From NCBI GenBank assembly GCA_030608985.1, contig JAUWDC010000118.1:1-5358 (forward strand): a DNA stretch of 5,358 nt. The letters run 5' to 3'. Within the stretch, counting starts at the first letter, position 1. Every line of letters begins with the position of its first letter. Made by a program: the position numbers and the translations under genes. Below are positions 4,307-5,358 of the stretch, one piece after another. Source of the DNA: Desulfobia sp. (GTDB taxonomy: Bacteria; Desulfobacterota; Desulfobulbia; Desulfobulbales; SURF-16). The notes under the pieces are model-generated. The model did not search any database. It had not been told where the DNA came from and worked only from the letters and a program-made list of their open reading frames with translations.

Positions 4307-5358
4307 ATGCCTGCTGGAGAAATTCCAATTAAAATTATGGATATAACACTTCGTGACGGCTACCAATCTCTTTTCGCAACAAGGGGCCGAACCGAAGATA
4401 TGATTCCTGTTGCAGAAATGATGGATGAGATAGGATTCTGGGCGCTGGAAACATGGGGTGGAGCCACTTTTGATGTTATGCATCGTTTTTTGAATGAAGA
4501 CCCCTGGGAGCGAATCAGAACCCTGAAGCGATATGTAAAAAAGACTCCTTTTTCCATGCTTCTCAGGGCACAGAATCTGGTTGGCTATAGAAATTATGCT
4601 GATGATGTTGCCGAGGCCTTTGTTGACAGGGCTGCAGCCAATGGCATGGACATTTTTCGAACCTTTGACGCCTTAAATGATTACCGAAATTTCGAAACAG
4701 TAGTCAAAGGTATAAAAAAGGCAGGCAAACATTTCCAGGGCTGCATCTGCTACTCCATGACAGAGCCGAGAATGGGCGGCGATGTCTACACGCTGGACTA
4801 TTACACCTCGAAGGCAAAAGACTTGGAGGCAATGGGTGCCGACAGTATCTGCATCAAAGATATGGCCGGACTCTTGGCTCCCTACGACGCTTTCACACTA
4901 ATTGGAGCCCTGAAAAAAGTTACAGACATCCCCATTCATCTCCATAGCCATTTCACCTCAGGTATGGCGTCAATGACTCACCTTAAAGCCATTGAAGCAG
5001 GAGTGGATATTCTTGACACCTGTATGAGCCCGTTTGCCTACCGAACCTCCCACCCGGCCATAGAACCCCTGGTCATGACCCTTCTCGGCACCAATCGCGA
5101 TACAGGCTTTGACATCAGGTCACTGGCAGCAATCAATGAAATTCTTGAAAAAGAAATCCTGCCTAAATATAAGCACCTTCTTGATGACACCAAGGTCTCC
5201 GTGATTGATATCAATGTTCTTCTCCACCAGACTCCGGGCGGGATGATTTCCAATTTGGTCAACCAACTACGAGAAATGGATGCTCTCGACAAGCTTGGTG
5301 AAGTATTTGCCGAACTACCCCGGGTAAGAAAAGACCTCGGCCAGGTTCCGCTGGTTAC
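4307..5358 (+). CDS. biotin-dependent carboxyltransferase (OadA / PycB / transcarboxylase 5S type), 3' end outside the window
   Basis: The first 350 codons of a carboxyltransferase are present and the gene runs off the end. The enzyme moves CO2 between carboxybiotin and pyruvate/oxaloacetate in a TIM barrel with a metal site. TLRDGYQS (14-21) supplies metal ligand D17 and Q20. WGGATFD is at 50-56 and RFLNEDPWER at 60-69. K184 in CIKDMAG is the lysine carbamylated in this family, and H213/H215 in LHSHFTSG are the metal histidines. PGGMISNL (310-317) follows, with S315 where pyruvate carboxylases carry the proton-relay Thr. ATG 4307 is preferred over 4337 because the family begins a few residues before the TLRD motif, though neither has a good ribosome binding site. 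Differences from common OadA are GYQS for AHQS, LRAQN for LRGQN, and SPFAYRTSHPAIE after DTCM. Oxaloacetate decarboxylase alpha, pyruvate carboxylase subunit B and methylmalonyl-CoA:pyruvate transcarboxylase 5S all remain possible. The small OadG-like gene upstream slightly favours a decarboxylase or transcarboxylase complex. Confidence 0.9.
   Translation, partial: MPAGEIPIKIMDITLRDGYQSLFATRGRTEDMIPVAEMMDEIGFWALETWGGATFDVMHRFLNEDPWERIRTLKRYVKKTPFSMLLRAQNLVGYRNYADDVAEAFVDRAAANGMDIFRTFDALNDYRNFETVVKGIKKAGKHFQGCICYSMTEPRMGGDVYTLDYYTSKAKDLEAMGADSICIKDMAGLLAPYDAFTLIGALKKVTDIPIHLHSHFTSGMASMTHLKAIEAGVDILDTCMSPFAYRTSHPAIEPLVMTLLGTNRDTGFDIRSLAAINEILEKEILPKYKHLLDDTKVSVIDINVLLHQTPGGMISNLVNQLREMDALDKLGEVFAELPRVRKDLGQVPLV

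Overview
The window is plus-strand throughout. It reads as two bacterial transcription units separated by a strong terminator. Multiheme NapC/NirT-type cytochromes next to a class of carboxyltransferase used in propionate/oxaloacetate metabolism suggest an anaerobic, respiring bacterium of the Desulfobacterota, perhaps a Desulfobulbales relative. That placement is inferred from gene content, not from a search.

Unit 1 (about 1-3442): a 369-base leader contains no confidently coding gene. It carries a 16-bp dyad (79-94), a 12-bp inverted repeat spanning 71-181, a possible tiny membrane-peptide ORF (175-294) and a terminator-like hairpin (313-350) just before the first cytochrome gene. Two tandem paralogous genes follow (370-1833 and 1892-3331). 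Each encodes a membrane protein with three predicted transmembrane helices and six c-type heme motifs. In both, the first motif has the non-canonical spacing C-x3-C-H, and every cysteine in each protein belongs to a heme motif. The layout resembles inner-membrane quinol-oxidising NapC/NirT cytochromes such as Geobacter ImcH, so a role in passing quinol electrons to periplasmic carriers is likely. A short hairpin lies between the two genes. After the second come a 9-bp stem-loop and then a textbook rho-independent terminator (3411-3442).

Unit 2 (about 3443 to the window end): after a 219-base leader come a 96-residue ABM-fold (antibiotic biosynthesis monooxygenase-like) protein (3662-3952), a 79-residue methionine-rich protein that looks like the detached C-terminal part of a decarboxylase gamma/delta subunit (4015-4254), and the first 350 codons of a biotin-dependent carboxyltransferase (4307 to beyond the end). 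Gaps of 62 and 52 bases with no terminator suggest co-transcription. The carboxyltransferase moves CO2 between carboxybiotin and pyruvate/oxaloacetate. Its exact reaction cannot be fixed from this fragment.

Nothing here is clearly a new system. The most distinctive items are the tandem hexaheme quinol-oxidase-like pair with conserved C-x3-C-H motifs, the structured leader in front of it, and the unusual small-protein/carboxyltransferase operon.
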